A stretch of 64,000 nucleotides of DNA from Girardinichthys multiradiatus (taxonomy: Eukaryota > Chordata > Actinopteri > Cyprinodontiformes > Goodeidae), in the NCBI RefSeq assembly GCF_021462225.1, contig NC_061817.1, positions 1,327,326 to 1,391,325 on the forward strand. Direction: 5' to 3'. The notes beneath the pieces were generated by a model. The model did no database searches. It was not told where the DNA came from and worked only from the letters and a program-made list of their open reading frames with translations. Both the position numbers and the translations under genes were made by a program. This document shows, in pieces, positions 42,203 through 53,590 of the stretch (within the stretch, counting starts at the first letter, position 1; each line of letters opens with the position of its first letter).

Positions 42203-45200
42203 CTAATAACCAAAAGGCAGAGTGGTCCCGTCAGAAAAAAGGCATCTCTTGTCATACACCAACGGAAACCTTTTAACAAATGCAGCATTTCTTAAGAGGA
42301 ATCTCTTTTTATCCCTCCTGATCGTGTGCTGAGGAATTTCAATGACACCCTCACTTGACCCCTGTAAGTAGCCCTCAACCAGCCCTTTGATGCTGTCAAA
42401 ATTGACCCTCTCGCTGCATTCATGCGTCTGAGTGATGCCTTTAGCATGTATCACTAGCTTGTTTTTGGTTTGATATGCATAACTCTTGGGTCCTGTTGAT
42501 GCAAACTCCAAAATGCTGTCTCCCGCGAGCTCGTCAGTAAGATCACCCAGATAATTCCCCAACTCCAGAGGAGTTTCACCACTTTTTGTCACATAAATCA
42601 AATTGTCCGTGTCAATATAAATCAATCTGTCCTGCAATTGCTCCATGCTGTTGAGACGTTTTAAACGTGCATAAGCAGCAATAAACACATTGTTTACCTT
42701 GCTTGGGGGAGAGATGACACGTTTGCTGTAGTTCCACTGCACTACACACATTTCAGGGTTGAAGAAATGGAAATAGTTAACCCTGTATTTATTCGAGAAC
42801 ATGAAGCTGAAAAACTCATCAGGGTTAGTGATGACTGTGGTCTGAGACAGATCACTTCGCTGTGCAAACTTTCCCCAAAAGCTGTTTAAGCACAGTTTTG
42901 CTACCTGTCTTTTGGCAGGGTTCACCTCGATTTTGCCTGCGTCTAATTGGACACCCTGGTGGAGTTTGTAGTCTGCTACATACTTTAACCTGCTCTCCTC
43001 ATCCACCGCTTCAGAAGGGTAGCCAGCTTTGACGAGGCTAAAGTAGCTGCTGGGGTCATCAATATCTTTGTAAATGATGGTGGGGTGCCCGAGGGGAAAG
43101 ATGCAGCTAGCATTTATATAAGGGTACAGAGATGTGTAATCCACATAGTGTACAGTTTCACCTGGCCCCGCTGTGTACCTCAACCTCATAGGGCAGGTGC
43201 GATCACCATACAGAGCATCTCGGGGTGATAGCAGTTCGGGTGCGTTAACCTTCTCAAGAAAGCTGATCACCCCCGGGTGGGTTTTTTTTCATTTCAGTCC
43301 ACTCATGCTCCCACATGACCTCGATACGAAGGCCGTACACAGTTTGGAGTACCTTGCTTCTCTCCACAGTGGCTGCGTAAAACTGTTCAAATGCTACCCC
43401 TCTCAAAGGACACTTGTCATGAGGCATGTAACACTTTTTACAGCCGTGGAAAAAACAGCCGTAAAATTCAAACGCAACTTTGACACCGTTAATCTCTGCA
43501 TACCCATCCACAGAATATGGACCAATTTTCTTTTCTCCCATGTTTAATGCATGTTCGATGTCAATTTTTCTGCTGTCTGAAATCCAGCCAAGCCATTGAA
43601 TGGACGCGCTGGAAAATGTCTTACTACTACGCCTGTAATCCAGAGGTGAGGGGATGGCCAAGGTTTTAGGAGGAAGGAAATTGGTTACAAAAACCTTCAT
43701 GCAGGCTGAGGCTATCGTGACGCATTTAAGCGGATCCACACTTGTCTCCATAAAGAACTCATCCCTGAATTTAACACAACCTTGAAATAGAACGTCCACA
43801 TCATTTTTACAATAACGAAGAGCTTCCTTCTCAAAGTCAAAGACCCCTTTGCTCACTTCTCTGTACCAGCTATTAAACACCTGTTGTTCTTGAAGACTCA
43901 TGCGTTCTACAGCATAGGAGGATGGAGGAGGAAAAGACCCCACATACTAGAGATGTTGTTCAGAGGAGAATAGGTGGGGGAAAAAACCTTTGGTCTGATC
44001 ACTAAAACCTAATGCTTTCGGCATCGCACTAAGCTTCATACACATGAAGGACAGGCTATCAATGAATTTTAACCTGTAATCAGGGTCGGTTAAACAGAGA
44101 ACTTTACTTCCCTGCATGATGAGATGAGGTTTAATGCCTAACTGCTGCATAACTGTGAGAATCAGGTAGCTGTCATACCCACGTGCGTTGTGTGCTATAA
44201 AGGTAAAGCCTCTGTACATCGGTCTCCTGAAATGGAGAAGAAATTTTTGGGTGCAATTCAATCCATAAGCATGCCATTCCTCACCTTTCAGCGTTCTAAC
44301 ACAGACCATACAGGGGATGTGCACACCGTTCTCGTCGATGAAGCATTCAAAATCATAAAAAATCAGTTTATCATCTAACTGATTACAGGCTTGGGCGGTT
44401 TGAATGTAACACAGATGACCATCGCACGTCACATCTAAATCAGGAGGTATATTGTCACCGCAAATACAGCATTTTACATTACACACATGTGGTTTATCCT
44501 GCTTGCTGATTGGAATAACGTATATCCTTTTGCACACCTTGCACAGTTTTACCAACTCACAGTCACTCATTAGCCTGTCAGCACTAGGTCTGTTGCGGGG
44601 TTCCCTGTGTCTACTGAAACATGAAGAATTACAACAGATTCTGTGACAACCTCCACAGGAGACAGGTTTGTTAATTTCACGCATACACTGGTATGAGTGA
44701 CACACCGGACAATAGCCTTCACAATGGTGTGTGTCTGGCTTTTCATAGCTCCCGTAACAATATGCACAGATGTATCCCGATCCTATAAAACCCTTGAGAT
44801 TTTTTATTCCCATAATAGTGACCTTGAAATAACAGCAGAAAGAGAGGGTTTGATCGATCAGGGAAACTGGTCTCAAATTTACACAGAGCTACAGAGTCTG
44901 TAACGGTTCTGTGAAACACTACAATTTTTCTCTTTAGAATGTTTTCAAATTTACCAATGTCACTGAAAGTTACTGCTGTCTGATCATCTAAACCAGCCCT
45001 GTGTTGCCACTCCCTCCCCAGCTCTAAAGCCTGATTATCAGTAAGGTTAGAGTCAGAGACGTGTGCAAGACTGATGGCAAAGCATAACTGATTACCGGTA
45101 TTATCTACAATATACAGGTGACGCATTTTCTTATTAATCAGTTCACAGTCTAACGTTCCTTTAACCTTACATTTCGACCCTCCTACAGGGTCATTAACTA

Positions 45201-45838
45201 CCTGTAGAACAAATTCCAGGTTATTATCTGCAGGCATTTCAGCGTTGGACTGTACTAACTCATCTAAAAAATCCTCAAAAGCAGGCAGAATCATATTCCC
45301 ATCATCGGTAATGGTAAACGTGACGTTACGATTGAGATTTTCCCCTAATTCTAGCTGTATAACATCGTTACGTCTGGCTAAAGATCTTGCAGTATCGGCT
45401 AATTCAGTGACAATACGCATGATGTTTATATAGACTGCAGCGAGATCAGGGACATTACCAGGCCAGGGTGGTGGGATGGTGAAAGGTTTCCTTATTTCAA
45501 TGTTATTAAAATGTTCACGTTCAATAGTCGCAGGAGGATCTCCCTCAATCTGATCAGGGTTGAGTGCAACCTCTGGATTGAAATGACCGCCATGCTGCCC
45601 AGTATGATCAGCGGCGTGTGACGTTGAAGGAATTTGTAAGTCAGCTGATTCATTTTGTTGAATGCTGGGTGGAGACGGTGTTCTATTTAAATTTTCAACA
45701 GCCTGTTCTAATGAGCGTAAAAAGTCACCGTGCAGATTTTGATTTATTACATTTTCACTGTTGTTAGCAGGAGATGCATTTAACCCGATGTTATCTGCTA
45801 CTTCTGTATTAACGGGAATTTCACTGAGTTGAGCAACA
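42203..45838 (-). pseudogene. polB: Protein-primed family B DNA polymerase, copy 2, degraded
   Basis: Homologue of 1-3,638, with about 130 more upstream codons than copy 1 shows in this window. Exonuclease (IFYDFEC, AHNARGYDSY, YCKNDVD), VSR-like FYGCFFHGC and polymerase motifs DYTSLYPY, LCLNSFWGKF and YIDTDN are visible; motif C has Asn for the usual Ser after the second Asp. Lesions: one extra base near 44,812, TAG at 43,947-43,949 where copy 1 has CAG, the +1 change at the A-run near 43,290 shared with copy 1, and an exact 300-base in-frame deletion near 43,020. The 5' end is cut by a repeat insertion near 45,840. Confidence 0.92.
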
Positions 45839-46890
45839 ACATTCCTTCAATTCAATTCAATTCAATTCAATTCAAATTCAATTCAAATTCAATTCAAAGA
45901 TACTTTATTGATCTCCGAGGGGAAATTAGAATTCCAGTACAACCCATCCAAACATCCATCATGACACAAGACAAGGGGGGGAACTTGTCACCGAGGCTTT
46001 GCTGCCCACTCACAGGCGCTGCCCTTGCTACATGTTAAAAGAGGCCACATTAGGTAAGTAGAGGGAAAAAAATCATATTTCACACTTTATCCTTAGCAGG
46101 ATACAGTTTGAGATTGCAAAAAACCTCAGAACACAGAAGCAACAAGTTTACAAAACAACATCATGCCGGGAACGGTGAAGGTGGTGTGAGGGGGTGCATA
46201 TGTTTATCTTGAGCATGTGTGTGTGCGCAAGTGAGTGTGTGCAAGTAAGTCCATGAAGCACTGTCTCAGAGACCATTGTCCTTGATGGTACGTTGGAATG
46301 TTCATCAACTGGCCACAAAGTTCTGAGCAGGTCCACAGATGTCCTCAGGGAAGGGAGGGGGCAGAGGGAGCAGAGCATCATGTTTACATAACTTCCAGGA
46401 GAGGTTGAAGATAACCGGCCATCAAGGCTGTGCAGGGGAGCCAGATTCAGAAAAAAAATAATTATTTGGCTTAGGCTGACTCTTAATTTTCCGTCAGCCT
46501 TGAGAGTCTCGCTGATGCTTCTCAAAGGCGAATCCAAACAGCCAAATTCCTGGTCTTTCGCCAGATCCGACCGAACAACTTTCTCCAAGATTTATCCCAT
46601 TTCACCCCTGAGTCCAGGAACCGCAACCTGCCTGTGATCCTGTGTAAGGAACACATCCAGTCTGCGATTCAGCTCACGTAACATCTCAGTCTGAGTGCTG
46701 ATCACCCTGAAGATCCCATCACACATGCCAGGCTGCCTCACAATTGCCAGAACAGCTGCTGACATTCTCCGAATTTCTCGATATGCCAGGTAACCGCCAG
46801 GTTCCTTATCTCATTCAGCGCATGTGTGATCTGGCTATCCATATTAACATGAGTATCAGAAGAAGAAGAAGAATAAGACCCAGGGATCAG
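45839..46890 (-). mobile_element. Interspersed repeat inserted at the polymerase 5' region of copy 2
   Basis: Begins with a (TTCAA)n run at 45,845-45,896, then AGATACTTTATTGATCTC and a GAGGGGAAATT block, i.e. the 3' end of a fish LINE/SINE family in inverse orientation. A 146-codon - strand frame (46,148-46,588) lies inside, without a recognisable domain. The inner boundary near 46,890 is approximate. It separates the polymerase N-terminus from its promoter side. Confidence 0.65.
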
Positions 46891-47336
46891 TTTAAATTAC
46901 CTTGATATCAGCGCAATGTTTCAGTAACAATGTCTGACATGTTACTGTAGTCGGACTGTGTAAAAACGATACCATTCAGCTCGTCACTCGTGGGTTCTAA
47001 ACATTATTATTATTATTATACGTCAGGCATTCAGAAGCACTTAAGGAATTCTTAAAGATGAATACTCACTACTGAAGATTGTGTTGTATTTCTCAAAGAA
47101 GCAGAATGTTCACCACCTTCGATTCCTGAAACATGTTCCAACATTTTTTGTTTCTCCTTACAAGTGTTCTAAAAATATTTCAGTGTAACTGTTTAAAAAT
47201 AAACTTTTAGCTACCAGATTTGAAGCCGATCTCCCAGTAAAGATTGCGTTGTATCTCTCGATAGAACCAGGATGACTGACTACGCCACCTTCTCTGTTTC
47301 CAATGACGAAATCCTATCAGCGTTCATGGTTACGCC
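46891..47336 (-). other. Polinton copy 2 sequence between the insertion and the right TIR
   Basis: No long frame. A short - strand frame begins with ATG at 47,142-47,144 and runs into a GTGAGT that could be a splice donor near 47,068, so a first coding exon of the polymerase is conceivable but unproven. Confidence 0.3.
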
Positions 47337-48465
47337 TCTTGGCCACACTGAAGAACGCCCCTCTGTTTTTTTAATTCGTTGATTCTAGATTCGCCCCCTA
47401 ATGACGACAACCGATCAGCGTGCATGGTTACACCCCTTGGTCAGCCCCCCCCCCCCCCCCCCCGAGACAGCTCAGCAACAGTGCAGACACGTTCATTAAA
47501 CAGTGGATGTGTATTGTCAGAGACAATGCTTGACACTTTGGGCCACGAAGGAGCACGGTCGTCTTAATTACTTTGACTACAGTCGGTGTGAAGACTTTGT
47601 CTGAGACAATACACAAGAAACAGCTGCGGATGTCTGCCTTAATTCAATAAACAGTGACATGTCTGAGGACTTTATAACTTTTATTTATTTATTTTTTCAG
47701 TTTCTTGTGACGTTTTACATAGACCACACCTGCAGGTTACAACCTCTGGCTCCCACGTGGGATGAGGAGAAAACTGTTTTCTCTAAATCCTCAATAACTA
47801 TTGCTCTAAGATGAAAAAAAGAAAAGCTTAAGGTAACTAAAATTATCATCCATTTTACCAAGTGGAGTCTCTCATGATTCCAAACAAAGTATTTTAGCTG
47901 TAGAATCCATTTCTAATTTGAACACAGCATACTGAGCACTCATAAAATTTTAGATAATTCCATGTTTGGCTTACTTTTAACTATTTTTTTAGTTCATTTG
48001 TTTCTCTGTTTTAGATCATCTCTACAAGTTGCTGGTGCAGATTAGATCACTCAAACATTTGAGCAGAGGAAGAAAGGTTCTGTTTCTACTTTTTGTCTTT
48101 CTTGTTTTTTAGATGTAAAAACATCCATCTAAATAACCCCTGTGTTAAAACAAAATGAATTTACAATTCTGTCAGGTTCTCTTTTTATCAGAATTTTGTG
48201 TGATGTGCCTGCATTAACCTGAGTGACCTTTTAAAGTGGATAAACTACATGTTTTGTTTTTAGATGTAAAAAACATCTAAAAACATACAATTAGAAAGAT
48301 TCGCTTCCTTGTGATGACAAAATCCGGTTAATGACAATATCCGGTTATGCCACCGGAAGTCCTGCCACCGGAAGTCCCGCCCTAAGATGTCCCGCCACCG
48401 GAAGTCCCACCCACCTGTCAACATTTTCACACCTCGTTTGATTGAAGTATGTACATTTAGTCTCT
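47337..48465. repeat. Right terminal inverted repeat of copy 2
   Basis: Inverse match to 30,480-31,743, including CGCCCCCTAATGACGACAAC at 47,393, the single copy of the segment duplicated on the left, the GATGTAAAAACATC-type palindromes near 48,112 and 48,263, and three ACCGGAAGTC motifs at 48,352, 48,367 and 48,397. A run of about 17 C at 47,447-47,463 is specific to this side. Confidence 0.92.
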
Positions 48466-48560
48466 TCCATCCAGTATTTGAGATAACTTGTAAAAAGTCT
48501 TTTATGTCTCTGTGGAATAATTTTGGCCCAATTCTTTTAATTCAGCCACATCAAAGGCTT
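48466..48560. repeat. Target duplication and right half of the repeat split by Polinton copy 2
   Basis: TCCATC (48,466-48,471) is the right target duplication. It is followed by GAGATAACTTGTAAAAAGTC and TCTGTGGAATAATTTTGGCC, the continuation of the Tc1-type repeat whose left half ends at 30,479. Confidence 0.65.
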
Positions 48561-49140
48561 TTCCAGTATGAACAGCCTTTTTATTGGCACAGATCGCTGC
48601 CTGAGGTTTTAGACCCAAAACACAGACAGGTCTTTCCTCATTTCTGACCGTATAAATGGTAAATCCCGGGGCAAGGTGGGCTTCGTCATATTTTCTGATT
48701 TTATGTTTGTCCCCTTTTCTTGCCACTGACAAATCCTCAGTTTTTCTTTTTACTCTGATGACTGACTTCTCCATCTCTCCTCCATCAGCTCTGTTTACAA
48801 AGGTGCTGTACACTTCTTCCACTGGTACAGGCAGTCTGTTGATTTGTTTGAGCACTGCTGCCACCTAGTAACTGGAGGCTTTCTTATTGTTCAAGTATAA
48901 ATAAAGACAGTTGAATCCACCTTGCCTCTCACACCCACCCTGATTCCTAAACACATTCCCCCGGTGGAGAAATACTGACTTAGCTTAAGGTCACAAACTG
49001 AATGTTGGACATTGTCCTTCACGAGTTTCTGCTAGAGATAACAATTCATGGTTCCATCAATATTTATCAAGTTGTCAAGGTTGTGAATAAACAAAGAAGT
49101 CCCAGACCATCACTCTGCCTCTACCATGTTTGACTGTCAG
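48561..49140. other. CA10 intron; one unassigned 120-codon frame on the - strand
   Basis: A frame at 48,502-48,864 (-) has VIRVKRKTEDLSV and EERPVCVLGLKPQAAI; no family is recognised, and it overlaps the repeat, so it is not called as a gene. Confidence 0.3.
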
Positions 49141-49270
49141 TGTGGCAGAGAGATCCTTCCTGCCCTCAGCCATCAGCATCTACAACTATTTGAAGATATT
49201 TACATAATATAAGTTACATCAACATTTAATTTCTCTCTGGGAATAATATTGAATTAAAGTGAACTGAATT
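49141..49270 (+). mobile_element. Rex1-like LINE 3' end fragment
   Basis: GAGAGATCCTTCCTGCCCTC, CAGCCATCAGCATCTACAA and TTTAATTTCTCTCTGGGAAT repeat the 3' end seen at 29,250-29,377, with more decay. Confidence 0.65.
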
Positions 49271-49947
49271 GGGCTAAGATGGAGGCAGACGGTCCACTGT
49301 GTTGAGTCCACCAAAGGGATTAAGAATAACTACTACTAAGTAACTTTAGAGACCTATAAGAATTTTAAACTCCTGTTGAATTACATTGAATACAGCAGAA
49401 TTTGAGAAGTGAGGTCTACTTATGTAAACACATGGAGGGTGGTGAATTCTAGCCTGATGTGGGACTGTGTCATAAAAATACCCTGCACATAAACATGACA
49501 CTGAATAAAGCAACAGCATCAAAGAAAATTCAAGATTTCTGCAAGATCAAAGATATTTGTTCTTGACACTAGTGCAGAAATGATCTTAGCTTCTTATCTG
49601 TCCACATTACATTGGCCCTCTCGTTTAAACATTTACCTTTAATTTTGGAAATGATAAATTCTCTTGCTCATAACTGTAAAACATGATTTCATTCTATAAG
49701 AGAAAGGTAACAAAATTGGTTCTTTGAGAGAAAATATTGAATAGAATAGAATATTGATAAGTTATTTTATCAACATAGATAACTGAAGACTGGGACTAAT
49801 CCCTCAATTTTAAAGCTTTCATTTACAAATAAACATATTCTGTTTAAAGTGTCTGTTTATTTTTAGAAGAAGGAGACAGCACCGCCAACAAACATACATT
49901 TCTTTACATTTTTTCATATTGTAACAACAAACAAGTGCATATTCAGT
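49271..49947. other. CA10 intron, no supported feature
   Basis: AT-rich non-coding sequence. Confidence 0.4.
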
Positions 49948-49974
49948 TCAGTTCAGTTCAGTTTTATTTATATA
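49948..49974 (+). repeat. Left end of the interspersed repeat cut by a Tc1-like element
   Basis: CAGTTCAGTTTTATTTATAT leads to the TA target; the rest of the repeat resumes at 51,532. Confidence 0.75.
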
Positions 49975-51531
49975 CAGGTCCTTCTCAAAATATTAGCATA
50001 TTGTGATAAAGTTCATTATTTTCCATAATGTCATGATGAAAATTTAACATTCATATATTTTAGATTCATTGCACACTAACTGAAATATTTCAGGTCTTTT
50101 ATTGTCTTAATACGGATGATTTTAGCATACAGCTCATGAAAACCCAAAATTCCTATCTCACAAAATTAGCATATCATTAAAAGGGTCTCTAAACGAGCTA
50201 TGAACCTAATCATCTGAATCAACGAGTTAACTCTAAACACCTGCAAAAGATTCCTGAGGCCTTTAAAACTCCCAGCCTGGTTCATCACTCAAAACCCCAA
50301 TCATGGGTAAGACTGCCGACCTGACTGCTGTCCAGAAGGCCACTATTGACACCCTCAAGCAAGAGGGTAAGACACAGAAAGACATTTCTGAACGAATAGG
50401 CTGTTCCCAGAGTGCTGTATCAAGGCACCTCAGTGGGAAGTCTGTGGGAAGGAAAAAGTGTGGCAAAAAACGCTGCACAACGAGAAGAGGTGACCGGACC
50501 CTGAGGAAGATTGTGGAGAAGGGCCGATTCCAGACCTTGGAGGACTTGCGGAAGCAGTGGACTGAGTCTGGAGTAGAAACATCCAAAGCCACCGTGCACA
50601 GGCGTGTGCAGGAAATGGGCTACAGGTGCCGCATTCCCCAGGTCAAGCCACTTTTGAACCAGAAACAGTGGCAGAAGCGCCTGACCTGGGCTACAGAGAA
50701 GCAGCACTGGACTGTTGCTCAGTGGTCCAAAGTACTTTTTTCGGATGAAAGCAAATTCTGCATGTCATTCGGAAATCAAGGTGCCAGAGTCTGGAGGAAG
50801 ACTGGGGAGAAGGAAATGCCAAAATGCCAGAAGTCCATTGTCAAGTACCCACAGTCAGTGATGGTCTGGGGTGCCGTGTCAGCTGCTGGTGTTGGTCCAC
50901 TGTGTTTTATCAAGGGCAGGGTCAATGCAGCCAGCTATCAGGAGATGAAGATTTCATTTTTCAGCATGACCTGGCACCTGATCACAGTGCCAAAACCACT
51001 GGTAAATGGTTTACTGACCATGGTATCACTGTGCTCAATTGGCCTGCCAACTCTCCTGACCGGAACCCCATAGAGAATCTGTGGGATATTGTGAAGAGAA
51101 CGTTGAGAGACCCAACACTCTGGATGAGCTAAAGGCCGCTATCGAAGCATCCTGGGCCTCCATAAGACCTCAGCAGTGCCACAGGCTGATTGCCTCCATG
51201 CCACGCCGCATTGAAGCAGTCATTTCTGCAAAAGGATTCCCGACCAAGTATTGAGTGCATAACTGTACATGATTATTTGAAGGTTGACGTTTTTTGTATT
51301 AAAAACACTTTTCTTTTATTGGTCGGATGAAATATGCTAATTTTGTGAGATAGGAATTTTGGGTTTTCATGAGCTGTATGCCAAAATCATCCGTATTAAG
51401 ACAATAAAAGACCTGAAATATTTCAGTTAGTATGCAATGAATCTAAAATATATGAATGTTAAATTTTCATCATGATATTATGGAAAATAATGAACTTTAT
51501 CACAATATGCTAATTGTTTGAGAAGGACCTG
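49975..51531 (+). mobile_element. Tc1-like transposon, copy A (1,557 bp, both ends present)
   Basis: Starts CAGGTCCTTCTCAAAATATT and ends with the inverse (TTTGAGAAGGACCTG), flanked by TA. The inverted repeats are long, about 200 bases, with further TTAGCATAT-type blocks inside. It encodes a transposase on +, broken by a short internal deletion. The target is the repeat whose unoccupied version is at 18,936. Confidence 0.93.
50303..51254 (+). pseudogene. Tc1-like transposase, copy A, frameshifted by an internal deletion
   Basis: The 5' frame (50,303-51,073) has the paired-type helix-turn-helix (MGKTADLTAVQKATI, ERIGCSQSAVSRHLSGKS) and the first catalytic Asp in LFSDESKFCMSF. Near 50,944 about 47 bases present in copies B and C (the segment coding for ILEHFMLPSAEKLYG) are missing, which shifts the frame. 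The second Asp (FQHDLAPDHSAKT) and the Glu (NPIENLWD) lie in the next frame at 50,824-51,132. DD34E-type triad codons are all present but not in one frame. Confidence 0.9.
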
Positions 51532-52640
51532 TAGTGCCAATTCACAACACATGTTGTCTCAAGGCACTTCACAACAGTCAGGTACATTCCTATTAATCCT
51601 AACAATTGAACAGTGCAGTCAGATTCAGTTATTTATTCAAATTGGATAAAAAGTTTTTCTATCTAAGGAAACCCAGCAGATTGCATCCAGTCAGTGACTT
51701 GCAGCATTCACTCCTCCTGGATGAGCATGTAGAGACAGTGGACAGTCACTGGTGTTGACTTTGCAGCAATCCCTCATACTGAGCATGCATGTAGCGACAG
51801 TGGAGAGGAAAATCTCCCTTTTAACAGGAAGAAACCTCCAGCAGAACCAGGCTCAGTGTGAGCGGCCATCTGCCACGACCGACTGGGGGTTTGAGAGAAC
51901 AGAGCAGAGACACAAAGAGAACAAAGAAGCACTGATCCAGAAGTACTTTCTATGGGAAGGAAAAGTAAATGTTAATGGATGTAGCTCCTTTAGTCGTTTC
52001 ACCTAGAAAGAAAGAACAGATAAACTCTGAGCCAGTTTTCAAGGTTAGAGTCTGAAAGAGAGCACATATAATTAGTTACAGTAAAAGCTCAGTCAATTTC
52101 CATGTCTAGGAGAGAGAAAGGGTTAAACACTAAAAGACAGGGCTATGTGGATCATTGGTAGAGGGTGAGCATTAAGTTGTTGCCAGCAGAACCTGGGACG
52201 ATTCCCCTCTCCAGAAAGGTGTCACAGGCCAGTCCAGGTGTAGCTTCTAGGAAGAGAAAGAGAGAACAAGGTTAAAAGCTGAAATAACAGCAAATAATGG
52301 AGAGTAGTGTGAGAATGTAGCGAAGAGGGTGAAAGTGGTCGTTATGTCCTCCAGCAGCCTAAGCCTATAGCAGCATAACTACACAGATAGTTTCAGTTCA
52401 GATTATTTAGTTAAACGGCGCTTATTTACAACAATGTCGTCTCAAGGAACCCCACAAAGGGTCCCACTGATGGTCATTGTTATACTAAAAACCACAAGGA
52501 TTGGGATACCTCCCTCTGTCAGACTGATCACAACCATCGGAAAAGAGAAGGGGTCAGACAGGTAGCAGAAATGGAGGGTGTGTTTGCACCTCAACCATAA
52601 CTGAGCAGGTTTAGGCTAAACCTGACTCCCCCTTACTCCA
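51532..52640 (+). repeat. Interspersed repeat, long copy
   Basis: Continues the repeat from 49,974: GTGCCAATTCACAACACATG, CCCAGCAGATTGCATCCAGT, GGAAGAAACCTCCAGCAGAA, GTGAGCGGCCATCTGCCACG. The start matches 18,950-19,245. Common in percomorph genomes; no protein frame. Confidence 0.75.
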
Positions 52641-52669
52641 ACCAACAACCAATATTATTGATATTAATT

Positions 52670-53590
52670 TGATAGACCAACAAATTAATGCAAATAAAAT
52701 TTTGGAAAAGGTGGTGTAATCTGATTTCAGTTCCCTTTGATCTGATACCCCGAAATATATTACAGTGCACCTAACTGCCTCCAACAGTCACCATATAAGT
52801 GTATAGACTTCATGTGTGTAAATGCAGCTGTTCTTTTTCCAGCCTAAAAGGTTTGTTAGAGAACAAACTTTATCATGAAGACCAAGGAACACAGCAGACA
52901 GGCCAAAAAGAAAGTTGTGAATAACTTTAAGGCAGGTTTAGGTTCTATCCCATGCTTTAAACATCTCACAGAGCTCAGTTCAATCTATCTGCACATGGAA
53001 AGAGGACAGACCAACTGCAGACCTACCAAGACATGGATGTCCACCTAAACTAAAGGCTTGGCAAGGAGAGCATTAATCAGAGAAGCAGCCAAGAGACCCA
53101 TGATAACTCTGGAGGAGACTGCAGAGATCTACACCTCACAACAACTTTACTCCAAAATGTGGCCGTTATGTAAGGCTATTAAAGGTTTGCCACAAACCAT
53201 GTAGAGGAAGTTACAATGGATCAGTTACAATTGAATAATTTAGATCAAAGTGTATTCATAGGTTACAATGGCTTAATGAAAGTGGCATGACTTGAAAGTT
53301 GATGTTCAAAGACACTATCTATGCAGTCTGACAGAGCTTGAGCTATTTTGCAAAGAAGGATTAGCAACAATTTCAGTCTCTAGATGTGCACAGATGGTAG
53401 AGACAAACCCCAAAAGAGAAAAGGAACTGTAATAGCAATGAAATGAGGTTGACTTGGGGTGTAAATTCAAATGCTTGACACAGTTTTCTGATTTTAGGGG
53501 GGATAAAACATGTTGAAAACCAATTTAGCATTTTCTTTTCACTTCACATGTATGCACTTTTCTGTGTTGGTCTGCCACATAAAATAAAGA
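52670..53590 (+). mobile_element. Old Tc1-like transposon remnant with inverted ends
   Basis: Left end TTTGATAGACCAACAAATT and right end GTGTTGGTCTGCCACATAAA are approximate inverse copies. Inside, ATGAAGACCAAGGAACACA near 52,875 starts a decayed transposase N-terminus (codons resembling KTKEHSRQ, FKAGLGS, NLPRHG, RRALIREAAKRP). The catalytic part is missing. Confidence 0.75.

Larger units (their letters stand above)
30480..48465. mobile_element. Polinton/Maverick (adintovirus-like) element, copy 2, both ends present
   Basis: A 17,986-base element that starts AGAGACTAAATG and ends CATTTAGTCTCT, flanked by a 6-bp duplication. Gene order from the left: TIR, unknown gene, acidic/zinc-cluster gene, integrase, minor capsid, pVI/pX-like, major capsid, protease on +, then conserved unknown, basic/hydrophobic small gene, ATPase, polymerase on -, then TIR. 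This is the inverse of copy 1. Lesions include nonsense codons in four or more genes, frameshifts, a 300-bp polymerase deletion, a 1.8 kb LTR-like insertion and a roughly 1 kb repeat insertion. Gene 31,816-32,754, the pVI/pX-like gene and the ATPase remain open. Confidence 0.95.

Noticed and set aside
47447..47463. Run of C as a telomere-like or regulatory feature
   Set aside because: A single-base run in one TIR only; more likely slippage or an assembly artefact.
48502..48864. A 120-codon - strand frame as a host or virus gene
   Set aside because: No domain is recognised, and its 3' part lies in the interspersed repeat that Polinton copy 2 split.
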